Counted from the first letter of the stretch, positions 8,774 to 18,046 are shown. The stretch is DNA of 64,000 nt from GCA-003244245 sp032230565 (GCA_032230565.1 JAVXWL010000102.1:1-64000); one strand, 5' to 3'. Notes: generated by a model not told the origin, from the sequence alone. A program made the numbers and translations.

Positions 8774-10059
8774 GCGGGCACCCGGAAGAAGCGGCGCACT
8801 TCGTGCACGCCGGCCAGCAGCGCATCGATCTCATCTGGGGTGTTGTACACCGCGAAGCTGGCCCGGACCGACGCGGCGATTCCGAAACGGCGATGCAACG
8901 GCCAGGCGCAGTGGTGGCTAGCGCGTACCGCGATGCCCAGGTCGTCGAGTACCTGCCCGGCGTCGTGTGCGTGCACATCGCCGATCATGAAGGACACCGC
9001 GCCACCCCGATCGATGCAGTCGCTCGGACCGATGATCCGCACGCCATCGATCTCGGACAGGCCGGTCAGCGCCTGCTTGGTCAGGGCATATTCATGCGCG
9101 GCGACGCGCTCCATACCGACCGCCGACAAATAGTCCACCGCCGCGCCGAGACCGACCGCTTGAGAGGTCATCGGGACACCAGCCTCGAAACGCTGCGGCG
9201 GCGCGGCGTAGGTCGAGCTCTCCATCTTCACGACCTCGATCATCGACCCCCCGGTGAGGAACGGCGGCAGCGCCTCGAGCAGTTCGCGACGGCCATAGAG
9301 CACGCCGACCCCGGACGGGCCGAGCATCTTGTGCCCGGAGAAGGCCGCGAAATCGACGTCCAGCGCCGTGAAGTCGACCGGCGTGTGCGGCACAGACTGG
9401 CAGGCGTCCAGCACGGTCAGCGCCCCGACCGCGCGGGCCCGACGGACCAGCTCCGCTACCGGTGGGACGGTGCCCATCACGTTGGACTGGTGGGTGAAGG
9501 CCACCACCTTGGTCCGCTCTGACAGCTCCAGCGAATCCAGATCCAGCCGGCCGTCGTCGGTAACCTGGTACCAGCGCAGCGTGGCGCCGGTGCGCCGGCA
9601 CAACTCCTGCCAGGGCACCAGGTTGGCGTGGTGTTCCATCTCGGTTACCACGATCTCGTCGCCCGGTGCCAGCGCGAAGCGTTGTGCCGCGCCTCCGGCA
9701 ACCGTGGCGTTGCTCAGCCCGTAGGCGACCAGGTTGATTGCCTCGGTGGCGTTCTTGGTGAATATCACCTCGTCGGGCTGGGCGCCGACGAACGCGGCGA
9801 TCCGGGCCCGCGCCGACTCGTAGGCATCGGTGGCCTCTTCAGCGAGCTGATGCGCACCGCGGTGCACCGCCGCGTTGTGCTGCTCCAGGAAGGCGCGTTC
9901 GGCGTCGAGCACCTGCCGGGGCCGTTGGGAGGTGGCTCCGGAGTCCAGGTACACCAGCGGTCGGCTGTCCCGCACCCTGCGGGACAGAATCGGGAAGTCA
10001 GCGCGGATCTTCTCCAGCTCGCTGGCACTGAGTTGGCCAGCAGTCAGTTGTCCTGTCAC
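8770..10059 (-). CDS. sufS: Cysteine desulfurase SufS (type II)
   Basis: 429 residues, slightly long through a short N-terminal extension. The PLP fold shows YLDSGATSQRP near the N terminus, TKNATEAINL, MEHHANLVPW and the internal aldimine lysine in FSGHKMLGPSG. The catalytic cysteine lies in ASHHCAWPLHRRFG near the C terminus, as in type II (SufS/Csd) enzymes. It extracts sulfur from cysteine as a persulfide for SufU. The GTG start overlaps sufC by 4 nt. Confidence 0.96.
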   Translation of the reverse strand: MTGQLTAGQLSASELEKIRADFPILSRRVRDSRPLVYLDSGATSQRPRQVLDAERAFLEQHNAAVHRGAHQLAEEATDAYESARARIAAFVGAQPDEVIFTKNATEAINLVAYGLSNATVAGGAAQRFALAPGDEIVVTEMEHHANLVPWQELCRRTGATLRWYQVTDDGRLDLDSLELSERTKVVAFTHQSNVMGTVPPVAELVRRARAVGALTVLDACQSVPHTPVDFTALDVDFAAFSGHKMLGPSGVGVLYGRRELLEALPPFLTGGSMIEVVKMESSTYAAPPQRFEAGVPMTSQAVGLGAAVDYLSAVGMERVAAHEYALTKQALTGLSEIDGVRIIGPSDCIDRGGAVSFMIGDVHAHDAGQVLDDLGIAVRASHHCAWPLHRRFGIAASVRASFAVYNTPDEIDALLAGVHEVRRFFRVPA

Positions 10060-10844
10060 GATGACGACACCCCCGTCACCTCCTGGCGGCGGGTGAACCT
10101 CTCGTAGCCGCCCGACTCCAGTTCATCTGCGAGCTCCTGGCCGCCCGACTCTACAATGCGCCCACTTGCGAAGACGTGCACGTAGTCAGGCGTGATGTGT
10201 CGCAGGATCCGGGTGTAGTGGGTGATCAGCAGGACGCCGACGTCTCCGTTGGCCCGGTACCGGTTCACCCCTTCGGATACCACCCGCAACGCGTCGACGT
10301 CCAAACCCGAGTCGGTCTCATCCAGCACCGCGATCTTGGGCTTGAGCAGCGACAGCTGCAAGATTTCGTGGCGCTTCTTCTCGCCGCCAGAAAAGCCCTC
10401 ATTCACACTGCGCTCGGCAAAAGCGGGATCGATGTCCAGTTCGGACATCGCCGCCTTGACCTCCTTGACCCAGGTGCGCAGCTTGGGCGCCGCGCCGCGG
10501 CTCGCGGTGGCGGCGGTGCGCAGGAAGTTCGACATCGACACCCCGGGCACCTCGATCGGATACTGCATGGCGAGAAACAGACCCGCGCGGGCCCGCTCAT
10601 CGACCGACATCGACAGCACATCGACACCGTCGAGCAGGATCTGTCCCGACGTGACCTGGTACTTCGGGTGCCCGGCAATCGAGTAGGCCAAGGTGGACTT
10701 ACCCGACCCATTGGGACCCATAATGGCGTGCGTTTCTCCCGCCCGGACGGTCAGGTCAACGCCGCGCAGGATCTCTTTCTGGGGGGCCGCTGCGTCGTCG
10801 GTGGGCACCGCGACGTGTAGGTCCTTGATCTCCAGGGTGCTCAT
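10056..10844 (-). CDS. sufC: SufC ABC-type ATPase of the SUF scaffold
   Basis: 262 residues. Walker A is GPNGSGKST, the signature is SGGEKKRHEILQ, and Walker B is IAVLDETDSGLDVDALRVV. The ETDSGLD form and the RHEILQ stretch are specific to SufC and not to transporters. SufC drives conformational change of SufB-SufD during cluster assembly in the cytoplasm. It lies 20 nt after the Rieske gene and overlaps sufS downstream. Confidence 0.96.
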   Translation of the reverse strand: MSTLEIKDLHVAVPTDDAAAPQKEILRGVDLTVRAGETHAIMGPNGSGKSTLAYSIAGHPKYQVTSGQILLDGVDVLSMSVDERARAGLFLAMQYPIEVPGVSMSNFLRTAATASRGAAPKLRTWVKEVKAAMSELDIDPAFAERSVNEGFSGGEKKRHEILQLSLLKPKIAVLDETDSGLDVDALRVVSEGVNRYRANGDVGVLLITHYTRILRHITPDYVHVFASGRIVESGGQELADELESGGYERFTRRQEVTGVSSS

Positions 10845-10864
10845 CGGTCGGTTCTCAGCTCCTG

Positions 10865-11188
10865 CTAGCGGTTGGTTGGAGTCGACGGATCGACATAGAC
10901 GTCGTCACCGTCGATGGTCACTGCATAGGTATCCACGGGTTCGGATGCTGGTGGTGAGGACGGCTCCCCTGTGGCCAGTGCGAAGCACGAGCCATGCAAC
11001 CAGCACTCCAGACCCTTGCGGGTGATTTCCCCCTCGGACAACGCGATCTCGGCGTGCGAGCAGACGTCGGCCAGCGCGTAGACCTGCTCGCCCTGACGGA
11101 CCAGCACTACCGGCACATCGCTGACCTGGAAGCCGACCGGCTCGTCGTCCTTGAGGTCGGTCAGGCTGCATACCCGGACTGCGGTCAT
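10865..11188 (-). CDS. Rieske [2Fe-2S] ferredoxin in the SUF operon
   Basis: 107 residues forming one Rieske domain. Both ligand boxes are intact: C-S-H, then 16 residues later C-W-L-H-G-S. It resembles the ferredoxin components of aromatic-ring dioxygenases but has no oxygenase near it. It sits between sufD and sufC and overlaps the sufD stop by 4 nt, so it is part of the operon. A similar gene is found in the SUF operon of streptomycetes but not of M. tuberculosis, as recalled. It may be an electron donor for cluster assembly or only a reporter client, and neither is proven. Confidence 0.92.
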   Translation of the reverse strand: MTAVRVCSLTDLKDDEPVGFQVSDVPVVLVRQGEQVYALADVCSHAEIALSEGEITRKGLECWLHGSCFALATGEPSSPPASEPVDTYAVTIDGDDVYVDPSTPTNR

Positions 11189-12390
11189 ACCCCTACCGCT
11201 TCCAGCTCGGCCTCGATTGCCAACGCCAGCCGCTCGCGGACCTCGGTGACAGTGATTTTCTGCAGGATCTCGCCGAAGAAACCCCGAACAATCAGCCGAC
11301 GAGCCTGCTCGACGGGGATGCCCCGGGACGTCAGGTAGAACAGCTGCTCGTCGTCGAAGCGACCGGTCGTGCTGGCGTGCCCGGCACCGACGATCTCTCC
11401 GGTTTCTATCTCCAAGTTGGGCACCGAGTCGGCCCGGGCGCAGTCGGTGAGCACCAGGTTGCGGTTGACCTCGAAGGTCTGAGTGCCTTCGGCAGCGGCC
11501 TGGATGAGGACGTCACCGATCCAGACAGTGTGTGCGTCCGGCTTTGTGGGATTGCCCTGCAGCGCGCCCTTGTAGGCAACGTTGGACCGGCAGTGTGGGA
11601 CTGCGTGATCCACCAGCAAGCGGTGCTCGAGATGCTGACCGGCGTCGGCGAAGTAGAGCCCGAGCAACTCGGCGTCGCCGCCGGGCTGGGTGAACGTCAC
11701 CGTCGGGGATTGCCGGACCAGATCGCCGCCCAGGCTCACCGTGGTGGCGCGCAGTACCGCGTCTCGGCCCAGCCGGACGTGCTGCGCCGCAACATGCACC
11801 GCGTCATCAGCCCAGTCCTGGACGCTGACCATGGTCAGCCGGGCACCGTCGGCGAGGACCACTTCAACGTTCTCCGCGTACGTGCCGCTACCCCGGTAGT
11901 CGAGCACCACGACAGCCTCGGCGAACGCTTCGAGGCGCATGTGCAGATGGCCGTACGCTATCTGACCGATCCCCGGTCCGGTGACAGTGATCATCACTGC
12001 ATCCTCGACCCGGGTCTGCGCCGGCATGGTCACCACCGTCGCCCGGACCGCTGAGTTCCAGGCTTGGGCCGAAACGCGGTCGGCGGGGACACCCCCGTCG
12101 CCGAGGCGAGGGTCAGACGGGTCGACGTCCTCGACGGTGACTTCATCGGCTGCTTGCACGGTGACCTGCGCGGTGCCCGTGGCAGCGACGCCCTGGTGCA
12201 GCCCGCGCAGCCGCCGCATCGGGGTGAACCGCCATTCCTCCTCGCGTCCGGTGGGCACCTCGAAGGCATCGACGTCATAGGAGGTGAACCGCTGCCCCCG
12301 CGACACCATCGGCACACTGGGTTGACCAGTGTTGGCGTGCGAGTGCGAGGCCACGCCGCGTTCGGCTGGCCGGTCAGTGGTGGCCGTCAT
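11185..12390 (-). CDS. sufD: SufD, Fe-S scaffold subunit
   Basis: 401 residues from ATG 12390, which lies 1 nt after the sufB stop with GGAAGGAG about 10 nt upstream. A frame open further upstream is not needed. The beta-helix core and the C-terminal SUF domain are visible (GEIVGAGHASTTGRFDDEQLFYLTSRGIPVEQARRLIVRGFF). SufD pairs with SufB and SufC in the SufBC2D scaffold. A histidine in GHAST corresponds to the conserved residue near the cluster-forming interface. Confidence 0.95.
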   Translation of the reverse strand: MTATTDRPAERGVASHSHANTGQPSVPMVSRGQRFTSYDVDAFEVPTGREEEWRFTPMRRLRGLHQGVAATGTAQVTVQAADEVTVEDVDPSDPRLGDGGVPADRVSAQAWNSAVRATVVTMPAQTRVEDAVMITVTGPGIGQIAYGHLHMRLEAFAEAVVVLDYRGSGTYAENVEVVLADGARLTMVSVQDWADDAVHVAAQHVRLGRDAVLRATTVSLGGDLVRQSPTVTFTQPGGDAELLGLYFADAGQHLEHRLLVDHAVPHCRSNVAYKGALQGNPTKPDAHTVWIGDVLIQAAAEGTQTFEVNRNLVLTDCARADSVPNLEIETGEIVGAGHASTTGRFDDEQLFYLTSRGIPVEQARRLIVRGFFGEILQKITVTEVRERLALAIEAELEAVGV

Positions 12391-12391
12391 A

Positions 12392-13852
12392 TCAGCCGAC
12401 GGCTCCTTCCATCTGCAGTTCAATCAGACGGTTGAGCTCCAAGGCGTACTCCATCGGCAGCTCGCGCGCGATCGGCTCGATGAACCCCCGCACGATCATG
12501 GCCATCGCCTCGTCCTCGGCCAGCCCCCGGCTCATCAAGTAGAAGAGCTGGTCGTCGCTGATCTTAGAGACGGTTGCCTCGTGACCCATCGACACGTCGT
12601 CCTCGCGGATGTCGACGTAGGGGTAGGTGTCCGAGCGGCTGATCTGGTCTACCAGCAGCGCGTCGCACTTCACCGTCGAACGGGAGTGGTGGCTACCCTC
12701 GTTGACCTGCACCAGCCCGCGGTAGGAGGTGCGCCCGCCGCCCCGGGCCACTGACTTCGACACGATCTTGCTCGAGGTGTGGGGTGCGGCATGCACCATT
12801 TTCGCTCCGGCGTCCTGATGCTGCCCCTCACCGGCACAGGCCACCGAGAGCACCTCACCTTTGGCGTGCTCACCGATCAACCAGACCGAGGGGTACTTCA
12901 TGGTGACCTTGGAGCCGAGGTTGCCATCGATCCACTCCATGGTCGCGCCCTCGGCGGCGGTAGCCCGCTTGGTGACCAGGTTGTAAACGTTGTTCGACCA
13001 GTTCTGGATTGTGGTGTAGCGGCAGCGGGCGCCCTTCTTGACGATGATCTCCACGACTGCCGAGTGCAGCGAGTCGGACTTATAGATCGGCGCCGTGCAG
13101 CCCTCGACGTAGTGCACATATGCGCCCTCGTCGACGATGATCAATGTTCGCTCGAACTGGCCCATGTTCTCGGTGTTGATCCGGAAGTAGGCCTGCAGCG
13201 GGATGTCGACCTGCACTCCGGGCGGCACGTAGATGAACGACCCACCCGACCACACCGCGGTGTTCAATGCAGCGAACTTATTGTCACCAGCCGGGATGAC
13301 ACTGGCGAAGTACTGCCGAAAGATTTCCGGCTGCTCGCGCAATGCGGTGTCGGTGTCCAGGAAGAGGACGCCAAGCTCCTCTAGATCCTCGCGGATCTTG
13401 TGATAGACGACCTCTGACTCGTACTGCGCGGCCACACCGCCTACCAGCCGGGCCTTCTCCGCTTCGGGGATGCCCAGCCGGTCGTAGGTGGCCTTGATGT
13501 CCTCGGGAAGGTCGTCCCAGGAGGCGGCCTGCTTCTCCGTCGAACGGACGAAGTACTTGATGTTGTCGAAATCAATGCCGGACAGGTCCGCACCCCAGCG
13601 AGGCATGGGCTTGCGGTGGAACAGGCGCAACGCCTTCAACCGGGTCTCGAGCATCCATTCCGGCTCATTCTTCTTGGCCGAGATATCGCGTACCACAGCT
13701 TCGGACAGGCCGCGCTGCGCGCTGGAGCCAGCAAGGTCGGAGTCGGCCCAGCCGTACTCGTAGCGACCCAGGCTAGACAGGGTTTCTTCCTGGGTGAGCG
13801 GTGCAGCCAGGGCGTTGTGCGCTCGCACTTCCTGCTCAGGAGCAGTCGTCAT
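12392..13852 (-). CDS. sufB: SufB, Fe-S scaffold subunit
   Basis: 486 residues from ATG 13852, whose ATGA overlaps the sufR stop. The family body is complete: YEYGWADSD, VRDISAKKNEPEWML, FDNIKYFVRSTEKQ, PPGVQVDIPLQAYFRIN, EGCTAPIY and the C-terminal HEATVSKISDDQLFYLMSRG. The QDAGAKM and PHTSS stretch is uninterrupted. M. tuberculosis SufB carries an intein, and none is present here. SufB provides the cysteine site on which the cluster is built. It is the first structural gene of the operon. Confidence 0.97.
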   Translation of the reverse strand: MTTAPEQEVRAHNALAAPLTQEETLSSLGRYEYGWADSDLAGSSAQRGLSEAVVRDISAKKNEPEWMLETRLKALRLFHRKPMPRWGADLSGIDFDNIKYFVRSTEKQAASWDDLPEDIKATYDRLGIPEAEKARLVGGVAAQYESEVVYHKIREDLEELGVLFLDTDTALREQPEIFRQYFASVIPAGDNKFAALNTAVWSGGSFIYVPPGVQVDIPLQAYFRINTENMGQFERTLIIVDEGAYVHYVEGCTAPIYKSDSLHSAVVEIIVKKGARCRYTTIQNWSNNVYNLVTKRATAAEGATMEWIDGNLGSKVTMKYPSVWLIGEHAKGEVLSVACAGEGQHQDAGAKMVHAAPHTSSKIVSKSVARGGGRTSYRGLVQVNEGSHHSRSTVKCDALLVDQISRSDTYPYVDIREDDVSMGHEATVSKISDDQLFYLMSRGLAEDEAMAMIVRGFIEPIARELPMEYALELNRLIELQMEGAVG

Positions 13853-14595
13853 GCCGAGACGCCTCCATCCGGTTTCGTGGTGCCAGTGTGGTGGTGGGAC
13901 ACAGGTGGGGACACAATGGTTGGAACAGTTGTCGGGGTGCCGTGCAGCGCCCGAGTTTCGGGAACATGCGTCGTACATACCGCGTCGCCGCGGGCAATCG
14001 TCGCCAGCCGCTGAACGTGGACACCGAGCAGGTCGGCGAAGGCCGCGGTCTCGGCCTCGCACAGTTGCGGAAACTCCGCGGCGACGTGCGAGACCGGGCA
14101 GTGGTGCTGGCACAACTGCGCGCCGTTGCCGACATATTCGACTGACGCCGCGTAACCAGCGCTGGTCAAGGCGACGGCAAGTGCCTGCGCACGAGCCACC
14201 GGGTCAGCCGCAGCAACTACGTTGGCCCGTTGCCGGTCAACCAGGTCGATTACCCGACGTTCGGCAAAGGAGCGAACCGCCTGCTCGCCATCGCGCTCGG
14301 ACAGGAAGCGCAGCGCCGCCACCGCCAGATCGTCGTAGGTGTGCTCAAATTGCGCCCGGCCTGCGGCGGTGAGGAGGAACACCTTGGCCGGACGACCACG
14401 GCCACGGGGACCTCGGCGCGGTGCTGCGCGGTAACTGGCCTGCCCGTCGGTGAGCAGGGCATCCAAGTGACGGCGCACCGCAGCGGGACCCAAGCCCAGC
14501 GCGTCGGCGATCTGCGCAGCTGTCACTGGACCGTGTTCCAGTAACATCCGCGCCACCGATTCGCGGGTGCGACGATCGGTCCCGACGGTTTTCAC
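13849..14595 (-). CDS. sufR: SufR-type Fe-S regulator of the SUF operon
   Basis: 248 residues from GTG 14595. The N-terminal winged helix (VTAAQIADALGLGPAAVRRHLDALL) has the GRPAKVFLLTAAGRAQF wing of DeoR/ArsR-like SufR proteins. Near residues 165-190 are the cluster ligands: C-Q-H-H-C in QLCQHHCPVSH, then PQLC. SufR senses Fe-S status and represses the operon it heads. It lies in the classic position (Rv1460) and is divergent from mptB. A Pro/Thr/His-rich tail follows the last conserved motif. Length is near normal. Confidence 0.94.
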   Translation of the reverse strand: MKTVGTDRRTRESVARMLLEHGPVTAAQIADALGLGPAAVRRHLDALLTDGQASYRAAPRRGPRGRGRPAKVFLLTAAGRAQFEHTYDDLAVAALRFLSERDGEQAVRSFAERRVIDLVDRQRANVVAAADPVARAQALAVALTSAGYAASVEYVGNGAQLCQHHCPVSHVAAEFPQLCEAETAAFADLLGVHVQRLATIARGDAVCTTHVPETRALHGTPTTVPTIVSPPVSHHHTGTTKPDGGVSA

Positions 14596-14602
14596 AACGT
14601 CT

Positions 14603-14608
14603 ATGTTA
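14603..14608 (-). promoter_or_regulatory. sufR/SUF operon promoter, leaderless
   Basis: On the minus strand TAACAT lies 7 nt before GTG 14595, and TTTGCA sits 17 nt further upstream (plus-strand 14626-14631). The layout predicts a transcript starting at the GTG. SufR would be expected to bind over it, but I could not define an operator. Confidence 0.55.
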
Positions 14609-14672
14609 CGTATTTCCCCGGCTGGTGCAAACGTCCGTGTGCTCGGGTCTCAGACGTCGGCGCGCGCACCGC

Positions 14673-14678
14673 TACCCT
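14673..14678 (+). promoter_or_regulatory. -10 box of mptB, likely leaderless
   Basis: TACCCT lies 7 nt before GTG 14686. No ribosome site is present, which fits a leaderless mRNA. Confidence 0.45.
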
Positions 14679-14685
14679 TCGCGGC

Positions 14686-16311
14686 GTGGTGGCCGAGAAG
14701 GTGCGCGGGGTCGGGTCCCGCTTTTGGGCAGCCCTGCCCAACCTAGAAGCCCCGGTCAGCCGCCGATCGGGGGCTCGCGACGACAGCACCGGCCTGGATC
14801 CAGTGGAGACCCGGCAGCTCGACACCGTGCGCAGGTTCGGCACTGCCGGCTCGCTGCTGATGGGGTTAGGTTCACTCGGTGCGGGGACGGCCCCGGTCCT
14901 GGGCAACCCGGTCGTCGGGCGTCCAGTGCTGGGCTTGTTCACCCGGATGCCGACGGCATCGCTGGCAGTCGCCTACACCGGCATCGCCATGGTGGTGCTG
15001 GCCTGGTTGTGGCTTGGCGCACTGGCCGCTCCCGGGCGGACCCGGCTGATCAGCCGCGCCCAACTAGACCGGACGATGCTGCTGTGGGTGGCGCCGCTGC
15101 TGGTCGCCCCGCCAATGTTTAGCCGGGACGTCTACAGCTACCTGGCACAGAGCGCGATGGTCAACCGCGGCTTAGATCCCTATGTGCTCGGTCCTGCCGA
15201 CGCCCTGGGCGTGGACCATCCGCTGGTGCGGGGCATTCCCACGATCTGGCGCCACACGCCTGCGCCCTACGGTCCGTTGTTCCTCACCCTGGGCAGGCCG
15301 ATCGACTGGATCGCCGGGGACGACGTGGTGCTCGGCGCGCTGCTGCACCGCAGCCTCGCGGTCGCCGGCCTGGTGATGATCGTCTGTGCGCTGCCGCGGC
15401 TGGCTCGTCGGGCGGGCGCCTCGCCGGTGTTTGCGCTGTGGCTCGGTGTCGCCAATCCCCTGGTGTTGTTCCATCTGGTCAGCGGGGTACACAACGAGGC
15501 GCTGATGATTGGCCTGATGCTGCTGGGTCTCGAGCTTGCGCTGCGCAGGCCCGCGACGGGACCAGCCCTGATCGGCGGCACCGCACTTATCGCCGCAGCC
15601 TCACAGGTGAAGGTCCCCGCCGTGCTGGCACTGGGTTTCGTCGTGGTGTGTTGCGCCCGGCACCGGGGTGGGCGGCTGCGCGATCTCGGCTGGACGGCCG
15701 TGGCGGTCGGTGGAATCGCGCTGGTCACCACGGTGGCGATTGGGCTGGGCACCGGGCTGGGTTTCGGCTGGATCGGTGCGCTGGGCACGCCCAACGTGGT
15801 GCGCAGCTGGATGTCCGTGGTGACCGAACTCGGCCTGCTGGGCGGGTTGATCGGCAGCGTGCTTGGGCTCGGCGACCACATCAACTCAGTGCTCGCCCTC
15901 ACTCGCGCCATCGGGCTGGCCACCGCCGGCGGTGTCTGCGTGTTGTTGCTGTGGCGGTGCTGGCGGGGACGCGTCGAGCCACTGGCTGCGTTAGGGGCGG
16001 CGCTGGGCGCCGTAGTACTGCTGGGGCCGGTGGTACACCCCTGGTACCTGCTGTGGGCCGTGATCCCATTGGCGGCGTCGGCCACTCATCCCGCCTTTCG
16101 CTTTTTCGCCACTGCCGTCTCAGCGGTGCTCGCCCTCGTGGTGGCGCCCACCGGCGCGGACTTCTTGTTCCGAGCTTGGGTGGTGCCGTCGGCGATCGCG
16201 GCGGCAGCGGTCAGCTTGATAGTGCCGCTGCTGCTGATTCGCGGGCGCACTCCTTCACTGTCCGCGACCCTGCGGGCCGGTGCGCCCGCCCTTCGGCCCA
16301 GTGCGCTTTGA
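14686..16311 (+). CDS. mptB: MptB-type polyprenol-phosphomannose alpha-1,6-mannosyltransferase
   Basis: 541 residues, polytopic, with about 12-13 hydrophobic helices. The GT-C signature is at about 145-160: APPMFSRDVYSYLAQSAM, with the R-D and YSY residues used for the polyprenol donor. Later features are PAPYGPLF and the VSGVHNEALMIG segment. The enzyme adds alpha-1,6 mannose in the lipomannan/lipoarabinomannan core from the periplasmic face. Its place next to sufR matches Rv1459c. The gene supports a lineage with LM/LAM-like lipoglycans. Confidence 0.9.
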   Translation: MVAEKVRGVGSRFWAALPNLEAPVSRRSGARDDSTGLDPVETRQLDTVRRFGTAGSLLMGLGSLGAGTAPVLGNPVVGRPVLGLFTRMPTASLAVAYTGIAMVVLAWLWLGALAAPGRTRLISRAQLDRTMLLWVAPLLVAPPMFSRDVYSYLAQSAMVNRGLDPYVLGPADALGVDHPLVRGIPTIWRHTPAPYGPLFLTLGRPIDWIAGDDVVLGALLHRSLAVAGLVMIVCALPRLARRAGASPVFALWLGVANPLVLFHLVSGVHNEALMIGLMLLGLELALRRPATGPALIGGTALIAAASQVKVPAVLALGFVVVCCARHRGGRLRDLGWTAVAVGGIALVTTVAIGLGTGLGFGWIGALGTPNVVRSWMSVVTELGLLGGLIGSVLGLGDHINSVLALTRAIGLATAGGVCVLLLWRCWRGRVEPLAALGAALGAVVLLGPVVHPWYLLWAVIPLAASATHPAFRFFATAVSAVLALVVAPTGADFLFRAWVVPSAIAAAAVSLIVPLLLIRGRTPSLSATLRAGAPALRPSAL

Positions 16312-16326
16312 GACCGGATCGCGACC

Positions 16327-16332
16327 TAGGCT
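16327..16332 (+). promoter_or_regulatory. -10 box of the ABC ATPase gene
   Basis: TAGGCT ends 8 nt before GTG 16341, consistent with a leaderless transcript independent of mptB. Confidence 0.45.
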
Positions 16333-16340
16333 CTGTAAAC

Positions 16341-17276
16341 GTGACCCTGCCCGCGCCCTTGGCTGCCGTCGAGGTCCGCGGCCTGGTTCGGAGTTTCGGT
16401 ACGGTCCGGGCGGTGGACGGTCTGGATCTACGGGTGCCGCCAGCCACGGTACTGGCGCTACTAGGGCCCAACGGCGCCGGCAAGACCACCACCGTCGAGG
16501 TGTGTGAAGGATTCCTACGACCGGATGCCGGGGTGGTCCGGGTCCTGGGTCTCGATCCGATCGCCGACAGCGCCGCGCTGCGCCCCCGGGTAGGGGTGAT
16601 GCCGCAGGGCGGCGGGGCGTATCCGGGCGTGCGGGCTGCCGAGATGCTCAATCTGGTGGCGGTCTGCGCGGCACGACCGCTGGACGTCAGTTGGCTACTT
16701 GACGTGCTTGGACTCACTGGTGTCGCACGGGTGCCCTACAAGCGACTGTCCGGGGGCCAGCAGCAACGACTCGCACTCGCCTGCGCGCTGGTCGGACGGC
16801 CGGAGGTGGTGTTTCTCGACGAACCCACTGCCGGCATGGATCCGCAGGCCCGACGGCTGGTCTGGGAAATCATCAGCAGGTTGCGCGCAGACGGCGTGAG
16901 CGTGCTGTTCACCACACACCTGATGGAGGAGGCCGAGGCACTGGCCGACCAGGTTGTGATCATCGACCACGGCCGGGTCGTGGCCCAAGGCAGCCCCGCG
17001 GAGCTCACCTCCGATGGCACGCAGCGGCAGCTGCGGTTCGCGGCCCGAGCTGGCTTGGACCTCGGCGCGCTGTCCACCGCATTGCCCGCCGGCTGCCGGG
17101 CCAGTGAACCGCGCCCCGGTGGGTACCTCATCGAGGGTGTGATCGACCCCAAGGTGGTGGCCACCGTGACCGCGTGGTGCGCCCAGCAAGGGGTGTTCGC
17201 CGAAGACCTGAGAGTCTCCAGACGCAGTCTCGAAGACGTGTTCCTTGAGCTCACCGGACGCGAGCTGCGGCCGTGA
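16341..17276 (+). CDS. ABC transporter ATP-binding protein (exporter, Rv1458c-like)
   Basis: 311 residues from GTG 16341. The nucleotide-binding domain has Walker A GPNGAGKTT, the Q loop region VGVMPQGGG, signature LSGGQQQRLALA, Walker B VVFLDEPTAGMDP and the switch His in FTTHLMEE. A C-terminal domain of about 90 residues follows, as in the drug/antibiotic ATPases that pair with ABC-2 permeases. The stop overlaps the permease start (GTGA at 17273). Order next to mptB and ctaA matches Rv1458c-Rv1456c. Substrate is unknown. Confidence 0.9.
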   Translation: MTLPAPLAAVEVRGLVRSFGTVRAVDGLDLRVPPATVLALLGPNGAGKTTTVEVCEGFLRPDAGVVRVLGLDPIADSAALRPRVGVMPQGGGAYPGVRAAEMLNLVAVCAARPLDVSWLLDVLGLTGVARVPYKRLSGGQQQRLALACALVGRPEVVFLDEPTAGMDPQARRLVWEIISRLRADGVSVLFTTHLMEEAEALADQVVIIDHGRVVAQGSPAELTSDGTQRQLRFAARAGLDLGALSTALPAGCRASEPRPGGYLIEGVIDPKVVATVTAWCAQQGVFAEDLRVSRRSLEDVFLELTGRELRP

Positions 17277-18046
17277 CCGGCTTCTCCCCCGGTACTTTCG
17301 CGCCCGCACCAGGCCGGGGGCGGCTGTCCCGAATGCTGATCACTCAGGCTCGCACCGAGTTCCTGCTGACCCTGCGCAACGGGGAGCAAGTGCTGCTGAC
17401 GCTGCTCATTCCGCTGGGCATACTGATTGGGTTCACCCTGCTCAACGTGGTGCCGGTACCCAGCCCGCGAGTGGCCAACATCACCCCGAGAGTTCTGGCG
17501 CTGGCCGTGATGTCTACTGCTTTCACTGGGCAGGCAATCGCGCTGAGCTTCGACCGCCGCTACGGGGTGCTCAAACGGTTAGCCGCCACTGCGCTGCCGC
17601 GCTGGTCGTTGGTCACTGGCCGGATGCTGGCGGTGCTCGGAGTCGTGGTGGTGCAACTGCTGGTGCTCGGCTCGGTGGCCGCTGGATTGGGGTGGCACCC
17701 GCAGCCGTCAGGTCTGCTACCCGCAGTATTGCTGATCCTGGCTGGGACAGCCGCCTTCGGCGCCCTCGGTGTGCTGCTCGGAGGCGCCCTTCGGGCCGAG
17801 GTGGTGCTCGCGGTGGCGAACATGGTCTGGTTGTTCCTCGTCGTAGCGGGGGGTATCGCGCTGTCCGTCCACGCCTTACCCAGACCGCTGTCGACGATCG
17901 CCGCGGCGCTGCCCTCCGGCGCGCTGGCCGAGGGCCTGCACACGGCGCTAGTGCAGGGCGCCGCACCGTGGGGCGCGCTGGGCGTTCTGCTGGCCTGGGC
18001 GGCATGCGCTGGTCTGCTGGCCGCTCGCACCCTGCGACTGTCCTGA
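17273..18046 (+). CDS. ABC-2 type permease (Rv1457c-like)
   Basis: 257 residues. A short soluble N terminus leads into six hydrophobic segments (LLTLLIPLGILIGFTLLNVV, GVVVVQLLVLGSVAAGLG, then LPAVLLILAGTAAFGALGVLLGGAL, and a last GALGVLLAWAACAGLLAA). It contains the RRYGVLKRLAATALPRW loop typical of ABC-2 exporters between helices 2 and 3. It overlaps the ATPase gene upstream and should form a homodimer with two ATPase subunits. The exported substrate cannot be stated. Confidence 0.88.
   Translation: MTGFSPGTFAPAPGRGRLSRMLITQARTEFLLTLRNGEQVLLTLLIPLGILIGFTLLNVVPVPSPRVANITPRVLALAVMSTAFTGQAIALSFDRRYGVLKRLAATALPRWSLVTGRMLAVLGVVVVQLLVLGSVAAGLGWHPQPSGLLPAVLLILAGTAAFGALGVLLGGALRAEVVLAVANMVWLFLVVAGGIALSVHALPRPLSTIAAALPSGALAEGLHTALVQGAAPWGALGVLLAWAACAGLLAARTLRLS

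Noticed and set aside
12392..13852. Possible intein in SufB as in M. tuberculosis
   Set aside because: The protein is the normal 486 residues and continuous through the insertion region, with no splicing-domain motifs.
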